A stretch of DNA of 28,044 bases, from NCBI GenBank assembly GCA_045579745.1, contig JAZNMQ010000028.1:1-28044 (forward strand). Direction: 5' to 3'. The notes below the pieces were generated by a model that saw only the letters and a list, made by a program, of their open reading frames with translations, was not told the DNA's origin and made no database searches. Positions 8,290 through 15,485 of the stretch are shown in pieces. Each line of letters begins with the position of its first letter. Position 1 is the stretch's first letter. The position numbers and the translations under genes were made by a program. This DNA is from Flemingiibacterium sp045579745. GTDB lineage: Bacteria > Bacillota > Clostridia > Oscillospirales > CAG-272.

Positions 8290-8362
8290 GCCCCCAGACG
8301 GATTCCAACCGTCACCTTTGACATAACTATTACATACAACGCTCTCTTTAAGCTATATGGGC
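8290..8362 (-). ncRNA. tRNA-shaped structured leader of the zinc-ribbon gene
   Basis: On the minus strand this 73-nt segment has tRNA proportions. A 7-bp acceptor-like stem (GCCCATA 362-356 with TGGGGGC 296-290, one mismatch) is followed by TA at positions 8-9. A 4-bp D-like arm is next (353-350 with 344-341). A perfect T-arm follows: GACGG, the seven-base loop TTGGAAT, and CCGTC (313-297), abutting the acceptor strand. A normal anticodon stem cannot be formed and the D loop is only five bases, so it is not a working tRNA. It lies inside the 5' UTR, between the promoter and ribosome site. It may be a tRNA relic, a tRNA mimic or another regulatory fold. Confidence 0.45.
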
Positions 8363-8388
8363 ATATCTATAATTAAACAACTATATTT

Positions 8389-8416
8389 ATTATACCATTT
8401 TTTTTAATATTGTCAA
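8389..8416 (-). promoter_or_regulatory. Strong sigma-A promoter of the zinc-ribbon gene
   Basis: On the minus strand: -35 TTGACA at 8416-8411, a 16-bp spacer ending TGG (extended -10), and -10 TATAAT at 8394-8389. The predicted start near 8382 leaves a leader of about 130 nt holding the tRNA-shaped fold. Confidence 0.88.
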
Positions 8417-8559
8417 TAGTATTCTATAAAAAACGGCTCGCATTCGAAAAGTTTGTAAACTGTGTATACTTTATTAACAGTTTTTTATGCAATAATACCA
8501 TTTGTTTTAATATATCAAAATATGTGCGTCTTTTTTTATACAATTATTGCTAAACTATT
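8417..8559. other. AT-rich spacer with no recognised feature
   Basis: Very AT-rich sequence between the DUF4364 stop and the zinc-ribbon promoter. A weak 6-bp hairpin with a 15-base loop (AAACTG 8457-8462 with CAGTTT 8478-8483) is the only candidate terminator. No credible gene is seen. Confidence 0.5.
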
Positions 8560-9156
8560 TCAATCAATCAAATAGTTTATGTCACCTGTTAAAAGCGCGA
8601 TCAACCCGCGATATACAACCTCGGGACGCTCGTTGAAATTATCGATCATTCGTTTTGCTTGCTGTTCGGAGTCAACAACCATATTGATTTTCATGATCTG
8701 ACCCTGCTTTTCAAGAATTTCAAAAGCAACATCAATTCTTCCGTCCTCACGCTCGGCACTGTTCGCCTTTATCTGAGAGCCGTTTGCTTTAAACGAAAGC
8801 AAACGCATAGCGCTCTTTAAGCTCTTTTCCTTAATAACATTCAAGAGATTACTTTGGAGCTGTTCAACAACTTGAACGCCGTTTTCGGTTATACAGTAAA
8901 GCTCGCTTTTTTTCTCGGGACGACCGTTCTTGCCGATAGTTGCCTCAAGCTCAATTTCGTCGCCAATACGAATTTGCTCGATAGTACCTGAATCAAGAAG
9001 CTCAGCAAAACACTCAGCGAAATCAAAGTAACTGACAAATTCGTCTTGAACAACGATATCGCTGATCGTATTGAAATCGAGAGGACTTTTAATATTCATA
9101 AGAAGATACAGTATAAAAATCTTAATATCAGTCTTTTCTTTAAGCGGTGCCTGCAT
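8560..9156 (-). CDS. DUF4364 family protein, winged-helix-like
   Basis: A 198-residue protein matching the DUF4364 family of Clostridia. The first ~80 residues look like a winged-helix DNA-binding domain: LYLLMNIKSPLDFNTISDIV, then DFAECFAELLDSGTIEQI, and YCITENGVQVVEQL near residues 85-98. This suggests a transcription regulator, but no target is known. I chose the ATG at 9156 because GAGGGG lies four bases upstream; an in-frame TTG at 9183 overlaps the terminator of the previous gene. No separate promoter is visible, so expression may depend on readthrough of the hairpin at 9183-9213. Confidence 0.85.
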   Translation of the reverse strand: MQAPLKEKTDIKIFILYLLMNIKSPLDFNTISDIVVQDEFVSYFDFAECFAELLDSGTIEQIRIGDEIELEATIGKNGRPEKKSELYCITENGVQVVEQLQSNLLNVIKEKSLKSAMRLLSFKANGSQIKANSAEREDGRIDVAFEILEKQGQIMKINMVVDSEQQAKRMIDNFNERPEVVYRGLIALLTGDINYLID

Positions 9157-9182
9157 AATTCCCCTCTTTTCTGTTAATGTCA

Positions 9183-9213
9183 AAAACGGGCAAATACCTA
9201 ATGGTATCTGCCC
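9183..9213 (-). terminator. Terminator after the peptide-binding protein gene
   Basis: On the minus strand GGGCAGATACC and GGTATTTGCCC form an 11-bp stem (one G-U) with an ATTA loop, followed by GTTTTTG. It lies only 17 bases before the DUF4364 ribosome site, so it could act as an attenuator for that gene. Confidence 0.85.
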
Positions 9214-9254
9214 ATTTCAGGTTTTGTATGAGTTAAATGATTTGAAACTATGGA

Positions 9255-10943
9255 TTATTCAGCTTCGGTTTCGAGATATGATCTCCAATCCTTCATGCTG
9301 AGTCTGTTGAAGTTTCTGAAGCCGTAGTAGCGGCTGCCGATTCCGGAAAGAACGTCCTTGTTGAATACATATGCGTCCTTATTGAAGATTACAGGAATGA
9401 TGGGCATTTCATCCATAAGAGCTTTCTCAGCTTCATGGAGAATAGCCGAACGAGCTTCTCTGTTCTTTTCAGCATATGCGGATTCGATCAGCTCATTGTA
9501 GGCAGCGCTGTCGAAGCCCGGAACATAAGGAACCGTGTCATAATTGTCATTCTGAATGTCGATTCCGTTGCCCGCAAAAGCAGGTGTGAATACTGCAAGT
9601 GCACCGAAAGCATCGGTCGAGAGGCACTGATAATCTACAGCAATAACATCGTAGTTGCCGGTTTCGTATGCTGTCTTATATTCTTCAGCGTCAAGAGCCT
9701 TGATGGAAACCTTGAAGCCGAGAGCTTCCCAAGCAGACTTGGAATATTCAGCGATTGCAAGCTCAAGCGCGTTGTCCTTGCATGTGATGGTGAAGCTGCC
9801 GGATTTGCCGCCGGTGAGCGACTTAGCGCCGCTGGCATCGGCAGTAGCGGAAAGGATATCTCCGCCGTTAGCTCTGAAGCTGTCGCCTACCTTCTTATCA
9901 TATACAGGCTTCGGAATTAAGCCGGTAGCAGGATCAGCGTATGTAACGAGGTTTGCAATAGCAGTTCTGTCAAGTGCTGCAGAAAGACCCTTTCTGACGT
10001 TTGCATCTGTGAACAGCTTGTTCGAGCAGTTGATAATATAGCTGTGAGTTGAAAGCAGATCGGTAATGGTTGCAGAGTCAGCGTAGGAAGCACGCTTGGA
10101 CAATGCGATCTCGCCGAGGTAGAAGATTTCGCCAGACTCGTAAGCGGCGGTATTTGCTTCTTCATCAGCAGCAAAATTGATCATCAGTCTGTAAGGAAGA
10201 ACGTACTTATCAAGTGCATCATCGTTTTCGGTATCTCTGAAATAGTAAACATTGCGCTCAAGCATAAGCGACTTGCCAAGCTCGATACCCTTGATTGCGA
10301 ACGGACCGTTCGAAACGAAGGTAGAAACCTTTGTTGCAAATCTGTCATATCTTGTTACAACGTCCTCACGAAGCGGAACAAGTGCGAGGCTTGCGAGGTT
10401 TTCAAGGAAGAGCTTATAATCGATCTTTTCCTCGAACTGAATCTCAATTTCATCGCTGTCAACCGCAGCAACGCCGAGGTCATCGACTGAATTATCGCCG
10501 TTCTTTACATCGCGAGCGTTTTTGATATCAAACAAAAGCGAAGCGGCTGCGCATGAGAATTCAGGATCGAGAATTCTCTTCCATGCGTATACGAAATCAT
10601 CTGCCGAAACAACACGTCCATCACTCCATTTTGTTTCCTTAATGGTGATGAGCATGCGATATTCGCCCTTTTCGGGATTTTCAATGATTTTGTAGCTCTT
10701 CATAAGAGCATTTTCTACCTTGCCCTTATCGTTGATACGGGTAAGTCCCTCGAAAACAAGTCCGAGAACCTTTGCAGCGCTATCATCGGTAAATGCAAGA
10801 GCTGGGTCGTAGTCGGATATCTCGCTGCCGAGATAAATGTTGATAACCGCGCCCTTTTCATCTTGTTCAAGTGTCGAGCCGCAACCTGCGAGCAGGGTAA
10901 CGACCATTGCTGCCATAAGCAGCATTGAAACGAGCTTCTTCAT
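9255..10943 (-). CDS. Oligopeptide ABC transporter substrate-binding lipoprotein (SBP_bac_5)
   Basis: A 562-residue extracytoplasmic solute-binding protein of the OppA/DppA type, which captures peptides for import. It begins with a lipoprotein signal: a basic start, a hydrophobic stretch, and the lipobox LLAGC with Cys21 as the lipid anchor. Family features include the segment DYDPALAFTDDSA, FEGLTRINDKGKV (about residues 64-76), and KWSDGRVVSADDFVYAWKR (about residues 104-122). A strong GAGGAGG lies a rather long 13 bases before the ATG. No permease or ATPase genes are nearby, so it must share a transporter encoded elsewhere or act as a sensor. It has its own promoter, leader hairpin and terminator. 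Confidence 0.93.
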   Translation of the reverse strand: MKKLVSMLLMAAMVVTLLAGCGSTLEQDEKGAVINIYLGSEISDYDPALAFTDDSAAKVLGLVFEGLTRINDKGKVENALMKSYKIIENPEKGEYRMLITIKETKWSDGRVVSADDFVYAWKRILDPEFSCAAASLLFDIKNARDVKNGDNSVDDLGVAAVDSDEIEIQFEEKIDYKLFLENLASLALVPLREDVVTRYDRFATKVSTFVSNGPFAIKGIELGKSLMLERNVYYFRDTENDDALDKYVLPYRLMINFAADEEANTAAYESGEIFYLGEIALSKRASYADSATITDLLSTHSYIINCSNKLFTDANVRKGLSAALDRTAIANLVTYADPATGLIPKPVYDKKVGDSFRANGGDILSATADASGAKSLTGGKSGSFTITCKDNALELAIAEYSKSAWEALGFKVSIKALDAEEYKTAYETGNYDVIAVDYQCLSTDAFGALAVFTPAFAGNGIDIQNDNYDTVPYVPGFDSAAYNELIESAYAEKNREARSAILHEAEKALMDEMPIIPVIFNKDAYVFNKDVLSGIGSRYYGFRNFNRLSMKDWRSYLETEAE

Positions 10944-10968
10944 GATTAGTGTGACTCCTCCTCAAAAT

Positions 10969-10985
10969 ATCCTGATTTTCAGGAT
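10969..10985 (-). promoter_or_regulatory. Leader hairpin before the peptide-binding gene
   Basis: ATCCTGA (10969-10975) and TCAGGAT (10979-10985) form a perfect 7-bp stem with a three-base loop, about 10 bases upstream of the ribosome site. It may stabilise the mRNA 5' region or tune translation. Confidence 0.5.
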
Positions 10986-11067
10986 TATGCTAACAAAATA
11001 ACGCTGAACCGGGCAAGCATAAACAGCTAAAAAGACACGGGTGCAACATTATTAGGATATTGCATAT

Positions 11068-11096
11068 ATTATACCATCATTTTAAGATTTAATCAA
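11068..11096 (-). promoter_or_regulatory. Sigma-A promoter of the peptide-binding gene
   Basis: On the minus strand: -35 TTGATT at 11096-11091, a 17-bp spacer ending TGG (extended -10), and -10 TATAAT at 11073-11068. The leader is about 115 nt long. Confidence 0.85.
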
Positions 11097-11252
11097 CCTC
11101 TAAATTGAAAAAAAATAAAAGATTTATACTATTGCACAACATCGTGCGATCGGTTTTATACCTTTTGCACAATGCGTTTGTTTAAGCTTAATTTGATATC
11201 TGCGAATAAAAAAGCCATCCATTTGAAAAACTAATTTTACTTTCGCTTTTCA
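11097..11252. other. Intergenic region before gpr with a repeated octamer
   Basis: No gene is seen. The octamer TTGCACAA occurs at 11132-11139 and again at 11165-11172, 33 bp apart (about three helical turns). A small GCAC/GTGC hairpin overlaps the first copy. I could not identify a convincing forespore (sigma-F/G) promoter for gpr. Confidence 0.35.
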
Positions 11253-11269
11253 AAAGGACGGTGACGCAA

Positions 11270-12139
11270 ATGAACGACTTGCGACGAACAGATCTCGCCT
11301 CGGAGCTTGATCTTTCCGACACCCATGATATCGACAAAAGACAAAAGAAATACGGAAACGTCGAGGTCAATTCTGTTGAGATACTGACTGACGGTGCCGC
11401 AAAACGCCTCGGAAAGCCGCGAGGAAAGTATATTACCGTTGAGATCGGAAAGATCTGGCTTGCGTCTGACAGCGATTTTGACAATGCGGCGGCAGTAATT
11501 TCCGAAAATCTATCGCTTCTTGCAAGCGAGCTATGCGGCGAAATGCCTCACAGTATTTTCACAGTTGGGCTCGGCAATCGAAAAATCACAGCCGATGCGC
11601 TCGGTGACGAGGTCGTCGGGCTGATAACGGCGACGCGGCATATAAAGACGAACAACTCTGCCCTTTTCGGCATGCTCGGAGGTCGTGAAATTTCCGCAAT
11701 AGCCCCCGGCGTGCTCGGTCAGACGGGCATAGAAGCCGCTGAGATCGTCCACGGTGTCTGCAAGCAAATCAGTCCTGAGCTTGTTATTGCAATCGACTCG
11801 CTGTGTGCACGCTCAACCGAACGGCTTGCCACAACCGTACAGCTCGGAAGCAGCGGAATCAGCCCGGGCTCAGGCATAGGCAATCAACGGCGTTCCATTG
11901 ATAAAAGCACTCTCGGCATTCCGGTAATAGCAATCGGTGTGCCAACGGTCGTTGATTCCGCCACATTGGTTATGGATGCGCTTGAGGAAGCTCAGATAAC
12001 CGAGCCTGACGAGAGGCTTATTAAGGTCTTGTCAAACAGGCGCGGCTTTTATGTAACGCCCAAGGAAAGCGACACCATAGTCAGAGAGGTTGCGCGGCTG
12101 ATCGCGCGTTCGATCGTGCTTTCATTCGGCGGGATTTGA
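11270..12139 (+). CDS. gpr: Germination protease GPR
   Basis: GPR degrades small acid-soluble spore proteins during germination. This 289-residue form is shorter than the Bacillus enzyme (about 370) but typical of Clostridia. The conserved N-terminal RTDLA motif is at residues 6-10; the core has VGLGNRKITADALGDEV, APGVLGQTGIEAAEIV, AIDSLCARSTERLATTVQLG and ISPGSGIGNQR. The ATG at 11270 is preferred over the GTG at 11261, which is only two bases from the AGGA ribosome site. The protein is made as a zymogen that self-processes near its N-terminus (family knowledge). spoIIP follows 75 bases downstream, as in Bacillus, so the pair is likely co-expressed during sporulation. Confidence 0.95.
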   Translation: MNDLRRTDLASELDLSDTHDIDKRQKKYGNVEVNSVEILTDGAAKRLGKPRGKYITVEIGKIWLASDSDFDNAAAVISENLSLLASELCGEMPHSIFTVGLGNRKITADALGDEVVGLITATRHIKTNNSALFGMLGGREISAIAPGVLGQTGIEAAEIVHGVCKQISPELVIAIDSLCARSTERLATTVQLGSSGISPGSGIGNQRRSIDKSTLGIPVIAIGVPTVVDSATLVMDALEEAQITEPDERLIKVLSNRRGFYVTPKESDTIVREVARLIARSIVLSFGGI

Positions 12140-12214
12140 TGTCATAAAACCCGATACGGCTTCATATATTGATTTGCACCCGAAATGGGAATCAATAAAA
12201 GGGCGGGATACAAA

Positions 12215-13459
12215 ATGCAAAATTCAGTCTACTCTCGGAATTATTTGCTCGAATACCAAAACAGCTATATAAAAAGGCTCAGCTCGGCAGCCATGGCGGT
12301 ACTCGGCGGACTATTTTTTACAGCACTGCTCTGCCGCTTTGCAGAAAGCATTTTCATCAGCTGGTCGCCGACAGAAACAGCCAGACAATGCTTCTTTTTT
12401 CCGACAAGTGCGATAACAAGCGAGGAAGCACTCCCCTCGAACGAGGAAATAAGCCGATTTTTGCTTTCCTCAGCTTTTTTCGGGAACGACGGGCTCTATT
12501 TTGACGAGGGCGAGGAAAACACGGGAATCAGCGAGCTTGTAGAAGTCAAGGACTCGAACAGCTCAGAGAATGTTGCGCCCACAACACCGCTCGATGAGCC
12601 CGAGGCACCGACGAAGCCCGATGGAGATAAAAATATTTACGAATACGATTATTCGGCTCTGCCAAGTGGAGAGCTTGCTCTGCTTCCGTTTGACCTGAGC
12701 TGCAATCCATCAAAGGGCGAGGTGCTTTTATCAAACACGACAAAGTACGAAATCGACATTCCGAGGCATCTGAGTGCCGAATATCCGATAAATGTAAAGC
12801 TCTCCTCACATTCGGAGGATGAGCCGCTTGTTCTGATCCTACATACACACGGCACCGAGGCTTTTGTAGATGAGGGGGCAATTTCCTGCAAGCCTACCGA
12901 CATTCAGCGCAGTCAGAACACAGAAGAAAACATCGTTGCAGTCGGTGCTGTAATGGCGAAAAAGCTTAACGACGCAGGTATCCCGACGCTGCACTGCGAG
13001 ATCATGCACGACCTTGAATCCTATCAGCGCGCATACACCCTTGCGGCAGATACGATTCAAAAGTATCTTGCCGAATACCCATCAATAAAATACGTGTTCG
13101 ACGTACACCGCGACGCAATAATTCGCAGTACGGGTGAGCTGATCCGCCCGATAACACTTATCGAAGGTCAGCCTGCGGCGCAGATAATGCTCCTTGTGGG
13201 GACGGACGAAAAGGGCGCCGATCATCAGAAATGGCTTGATAACTTCACCGTCGCATCAAAGCTCCAATCAAAGCTCACGACTGCATACGACAGATTTGCC
13301 CGTCCGATAAACATTCGCGGCGCATCCTTCAACGAACAGTTTACTCCGGGTTCCCTGCTTATAGAAATCGGCTCGGCAGGAAATACTCTGAGCGAAGCGA
13401 AGCTTGCCGCCGAGCATCTGACCGACAGCATAATTGAGCTTATCAAGGAAAATTCATAA
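12215..13459 (+). CDS. spoIIP: Stage II sporulation protein P
   Basis: SpoIIP is a peptidoglycan amidase and endopeptidase that works with SpoIID and SpoIIM to drive forespore engulfment. This 414-residue protein has a transmembrane anchor near residues 24-46, a variable acidic linker, and the catalytic domain. The active-site blocks are visible: LILHTHGTEAF (first His), NTEENIVAVGAVMAKKL, FDVHRDAI (second His) and LIEIGSAGNTLSEA (catalytic Glu). The ATG at 12215 is favoured by the AGGGCGGG site about eight bases upstream; an in-frame ATG at 12185 would add ten residues without a ribosome site. It follows gpr and ends before two hairpins. Confidence 0.95.
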   Translation: MQNSVYSRNYLLEYQNSYIKRLSSAAMAVLGGLFFTALLCRFAESIFISWSPTETARQCFFFPTSAITSEEALPSNEEISRFLLSSAFFGNDGLYFDEGEENTGISELVEVKDSNSSENVAPTTPLDEPEAPTKPDGDKNIYEYDYSALPSGELALLPFDLSCNPSKGEVLLSNTTKYEIDIPRHLSAEYPINVKLSSHSEDEPLVLILHTHGTEAFVDEGAISCKPTDIQRSQNTEENIVAVGAVMAKKLNDAGIPTLHCEIMHDLESYQRAYTLAADTIQKYLAEYPSIKYVFDVHRDAIIRSTGELIRPITLIEGQPAAQIMLLVGTDEKGADHQKWLDNFTVASKLQSKLTTAYDRFARPINIRGASFNEQFTPGSLLIEIGSAGNTLSEAKLAAEHLTDSIIELIKENS

Positions 13460-13468
13460 TAAAACATC

Positions 13469-13541
13469 AGGACTCGTTACAGCCGCTCCATACGCGCTGC
13501 AACGAGTCCTAAAAGCATGCTTAGATCGCATGCAGTTTTTA
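13469..13541 (+). terminator. Tandem hairpin terminator after spoIIP
   Basis: The first hairpin pairs AGGACTCGTT-A-CAGC (13469-13483) with GCTG-C-AACGAGTCCT (13496-13510), one mismatch. The second pairs GCATGC (13515-13520) with GCATGC (13528-13533) and is followed by AGTTTTTATTT. On the minus strand the second stem is followed by TTTT, so it can also end the convergent HAD gene. Confidence 0.85.
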
Positions 13542-13578
13542 TTTATGTCAACGATAAAACATAAGACACAAAGCTTTA

Positions 13579-14376
13579 TTAATACGAATCCATAACATCG
13601 CCTAGATCAGCATAAACGAAATCGGGTCTATCCTCAGGCTTTGCGGCTTCAACATCCGAAAGCTTTGTTTCGCCCGAGAGCACGAGCACCGATGTCACAC
13701 CATGCCTCTTGCCAAGCGCGATATCCGTGTACAGTCTATCACCGAATATGCACATATCCTCGCGTGAAACGCCCGTAACCTCGGTAATCATATCAATCGT
13801 CGAGGAGTATGGCTTGCCAAGATATTTCGGCATTACTCCAGTAGATGCAGTAACAAGTGCCGCAATAGCACCGCTGTCGGGAATAAAGCCCGTTTCGGTC
13901 GGGCAATTGTAATCAGGGTGAGTGCATATATACTCCGCACCTGCCCGAATAAATCTGCACGCCGCCTCAAGCTTATTGTATGTGAGTGTTGTGTCGAAGC
14001 TTGTTACAACGATATCGACAGCCCCCTCGTCAGGCGGGACAAGCCGAACTCCAGATTTAACAAACTGTTCTTCAAGCTCAGGCGTTCCGACAAGGTAGAC
14101 CGATTTGCCTGCTCTGTGACGAAGCAAAAACTGTATCGTCACATCGCCTGCCGTCAGAATCTCCGAGGCGGTGGGCTCAAAGCCAAGCTTCGTCAGCTTC
14201 TTAATATAAAATTCAGGATTGTGTGAGGCGTTGTTTGTGAAAAACAAAACCTGTTTTCCCTGCTCGCGCAGGTGATTTATGAATTTGACTGCACATTCGA
14301 ACACAATTACGCCGAGATAAATCGTTCCGTCCTGGTCGAAGATGTACAGCTTTTTATTGTTAAGCTCGTGTATCAT
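13579..14376 (-). CDS. HAD-IIA (NagD-type) phosphatase
   Basis: A 265-residue HAD-superfamily hydrolase of the NagD subclass. Motif I is FDQDGTIYLG (about residues 13-22) with both catalytic aspartates, the second after Gln in place of the commoner Met. Motif II is FFTNNAS; motif III/IV is the C-terminal FGDRLYTDIALGKRHG. The C2-type cap lies between them. Members dephosphorylate small phosphates such as sugar phosphates or nucleotides; substrate cannot be read from sequence. The ATG overlaps the stop of the pantothenate kinase gene by one base (TAATG), so the two are coupled and the substrate may lie in coenzyme A metabolism. Confidence 0.9.
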   Translation of the reverse strand: MIHELNNKKLYIFDQDGTIYLGVIVFECAVKFINHLREQGKQVLFFTNNASHNPEFYIKKLTKLGFEPTASEILTAGDVTIQFLLRHRAGKSVYLVGTPELEEQFVKSGVRLVPPDEGAVDIVVTSFDTTLTYNKLEAACRFIRAGAEYICTHPDYNCPTETGFIPDSGAIAALVTASTGVMPKYLGKPYSSTIDMITEVTGVSREDMCIFGDRLYTDIALGKRHGVTSVLVLSGETKLSDVEAAKPEDRPDFVYADLGDVMDSY

Positions 14377-15200
14377 TATGTGAGTGCCGCTCCGATAACC
14401 GTTCCGAACTGTGCGTTCTCGGGAATTATGAAATTGAGATCGAACATCGCATTAAGTGCGGTGAAGATCTCAGGAGCCATTTTTAGCGTTGTGAGATTTC
14501 CCGTAAGAACGATATCGCGAAGACCATACGATTTCGCGGCGAATTTTGCAACCATTGCAATGGTTTCGAACACCATGTTTATGATGCCGAGCGCCACATC
14601 CGATTTGCTTGCAATGTCGCTGATGTTTCCGAAATTTGAAGCGGTCAGCTTTTCCGGAGCTCCTGGAAGGAGGTCCTCCTTATTCAGGTCGCCGATTCGC
14701 CAGTCAATATTGTCAAGGTCGCCCTCAAGGGCAAGCTGCTGAATGTGAGAAATATCATCCATTCCGAGCATTTTTTTAGAAAGTCCGACAAGTGTTCCGC
14801 CGCCGACGCCTGTTCCGCCGAGATACTCCATTTTTTCACCGCGGCGCGCGTAAATAAGCGCAGTACCCGTTCCAAGGCTGACAACGATTGCTTCGTCAAG
14901 CCCCGAAAGATAGAGTCCGCCAAGACCGATGCAGTCAAATTCGGAAACCCTTTGGCAGTTAAGTCCATATATTGACTTCGATATTTTCGCTGAGCCGACA
15001 CCGGTAATTTTTACTATGTCGATATCTCGAAGCTCAATGGAGTTTTGATCGGTAAATTTTCCGAATGCGCCGTAAAGCGCGGTAATCGGGTCGGTTGCGC
15101 GAACGAACAACGGATTTATCAATTTATTATTATTGGATTTATCGAAGCCGACGATTTTTGTCGTGCTTCCTCCTACATCAATTCCTACAACTACACTCAT
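14376..15200 (-). CDS. coaW: Type II pantothenate kinase
   Basis: Phosphorylates pantothenate, the first step of coenzyme A synthesis. The 274-residue protein has the actin-like ATPase fold of type II enzymes: the P-loop GIDVGGSTTKIVGF near residues 6-19, VTGVGSA-like turn, the segment VSEFDCIGLGGLYLS holding the expected catalytic Glu, then VVSLGTGTALI and GGTGVGGGTLVGLSKKMLG. I chose the ATG at 15200 because GGGGGA precedes it by about five bases; an in-frame ATG at 15266 lies upstream, overlapping the promoter. It is preceded by a near-consensus promoter and coupled to the HAD phosphatase gene. Confidence 0.93.
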   Translation of the reverse strand: MSVVVGIDVGGSTTKIVGFDKSNNNKLINPLFVRATDPITALYGAFGKFTDQNSIELRDIDIVKITGVGSAKISKSIYGLNCQRVSEFDCIGLGGLYLSGLDEAIVVSLGTGTALIYARRGEKMEYLGGTGVGGGTLVGLSKKMLGMDDISHIQQLALEGDLDNIDWRIGDLNKEDLLPGAPEKLTASNFGNISDIASKSDVALGIINMVFETIAMVAKFAAKSYGLRDIVLTGNLTTLKMAPEIFTALNAMFDLNFIIPENAQFGTVIGAALT

Positions 15201-15230
15201 ATGTATCCCCCAAAAATAGCTATTCAATTC

Positions 15231-15259
15231 ATTATACACCCTCAGAGGGTAAATTTCAA
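15231..15259 (-). promoter_or_regulatory. coaW promoter with a dyad in the spacer
   Basis: On the minus strand: -35 TTGAAA at 15259-15254, a 17-bp spacer, and -10 TATAAT at 15236-15231. The spacer contains the inverted repeat ACCCT-CTG-AGGGT (15250-15238), well placed to act as an operator. Confidence 0.8.
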
Positions 15260-15331
15260 TCGTCACTTTGACTAAATATTGTTCACCAAACTATAACTTC
15301 CTACGAAATTCAATTTTTGTATTCACATGTC

Positions 15332-15360
15332 TTGACAATACGTTCTTATGATTGTATAAT
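15332..15360 (+). promoter_or_regulatory. Consensus sigma-A promoter of the unknown membrane gene block
   Basis: -35 TTGACA at 15332-15337, a 17-bp spacer, and -10 TATAAT at 15355-15360: a perfect consensus. Transcription should start near 15367, leaving a leader of about 120 nt. Confidence 0.92.
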
Positions 15361-15379
15361 ATAGACATAATACACGTCA

Positions 15380-15433
15380 TGCAGTTGTAAGAGCGCGAGC
15401 AGGGATGCCGCGAACCTCACATTGCAATTGTAT
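15380..15433 (+). promoter_or_regulatory. Structured 5' leader, possible regulatory RNA
   Basis: Nested pairing is visible. GCAGTTGT (15381-15388) can pair with GCAATTGT (15424-15431) with G-U wobbles. Inside it, GAG, CGCG and GC on the left match GC, CGCG and CTC on the right around an AGGGAT loop. It lies between a consensus promoter and a good ribosome site. It matches no riboswitch I can name. Confidence 0.4.
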
Positions 15434-15485
15434 CTGACCTTGAAGCATTTTTATTATCAGTTCAAATATCGAAAGGAGAAGCACA

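Noticed and set aside
8290..8362. A functional tRNA gene
   Set aside because: No anticodon stem can be formed, the D loop has five bases without GG, and the T loop is TTGGAAT, not TTCGAAT. It is kept only as a tRNA-shaped leader.
9157..9183. TTG start for the DUF4364 protein
   Set aside because: It overlaps the U-tract of the previous terminator and lies upstream of the GAGGGG site that serves the ATG at 9156.
11195..11250. A sigma-G or sigma-F promoter for gpr
   Set aside because: GAATA is present near 11204, but no matching -10 element lies at proper spacing.
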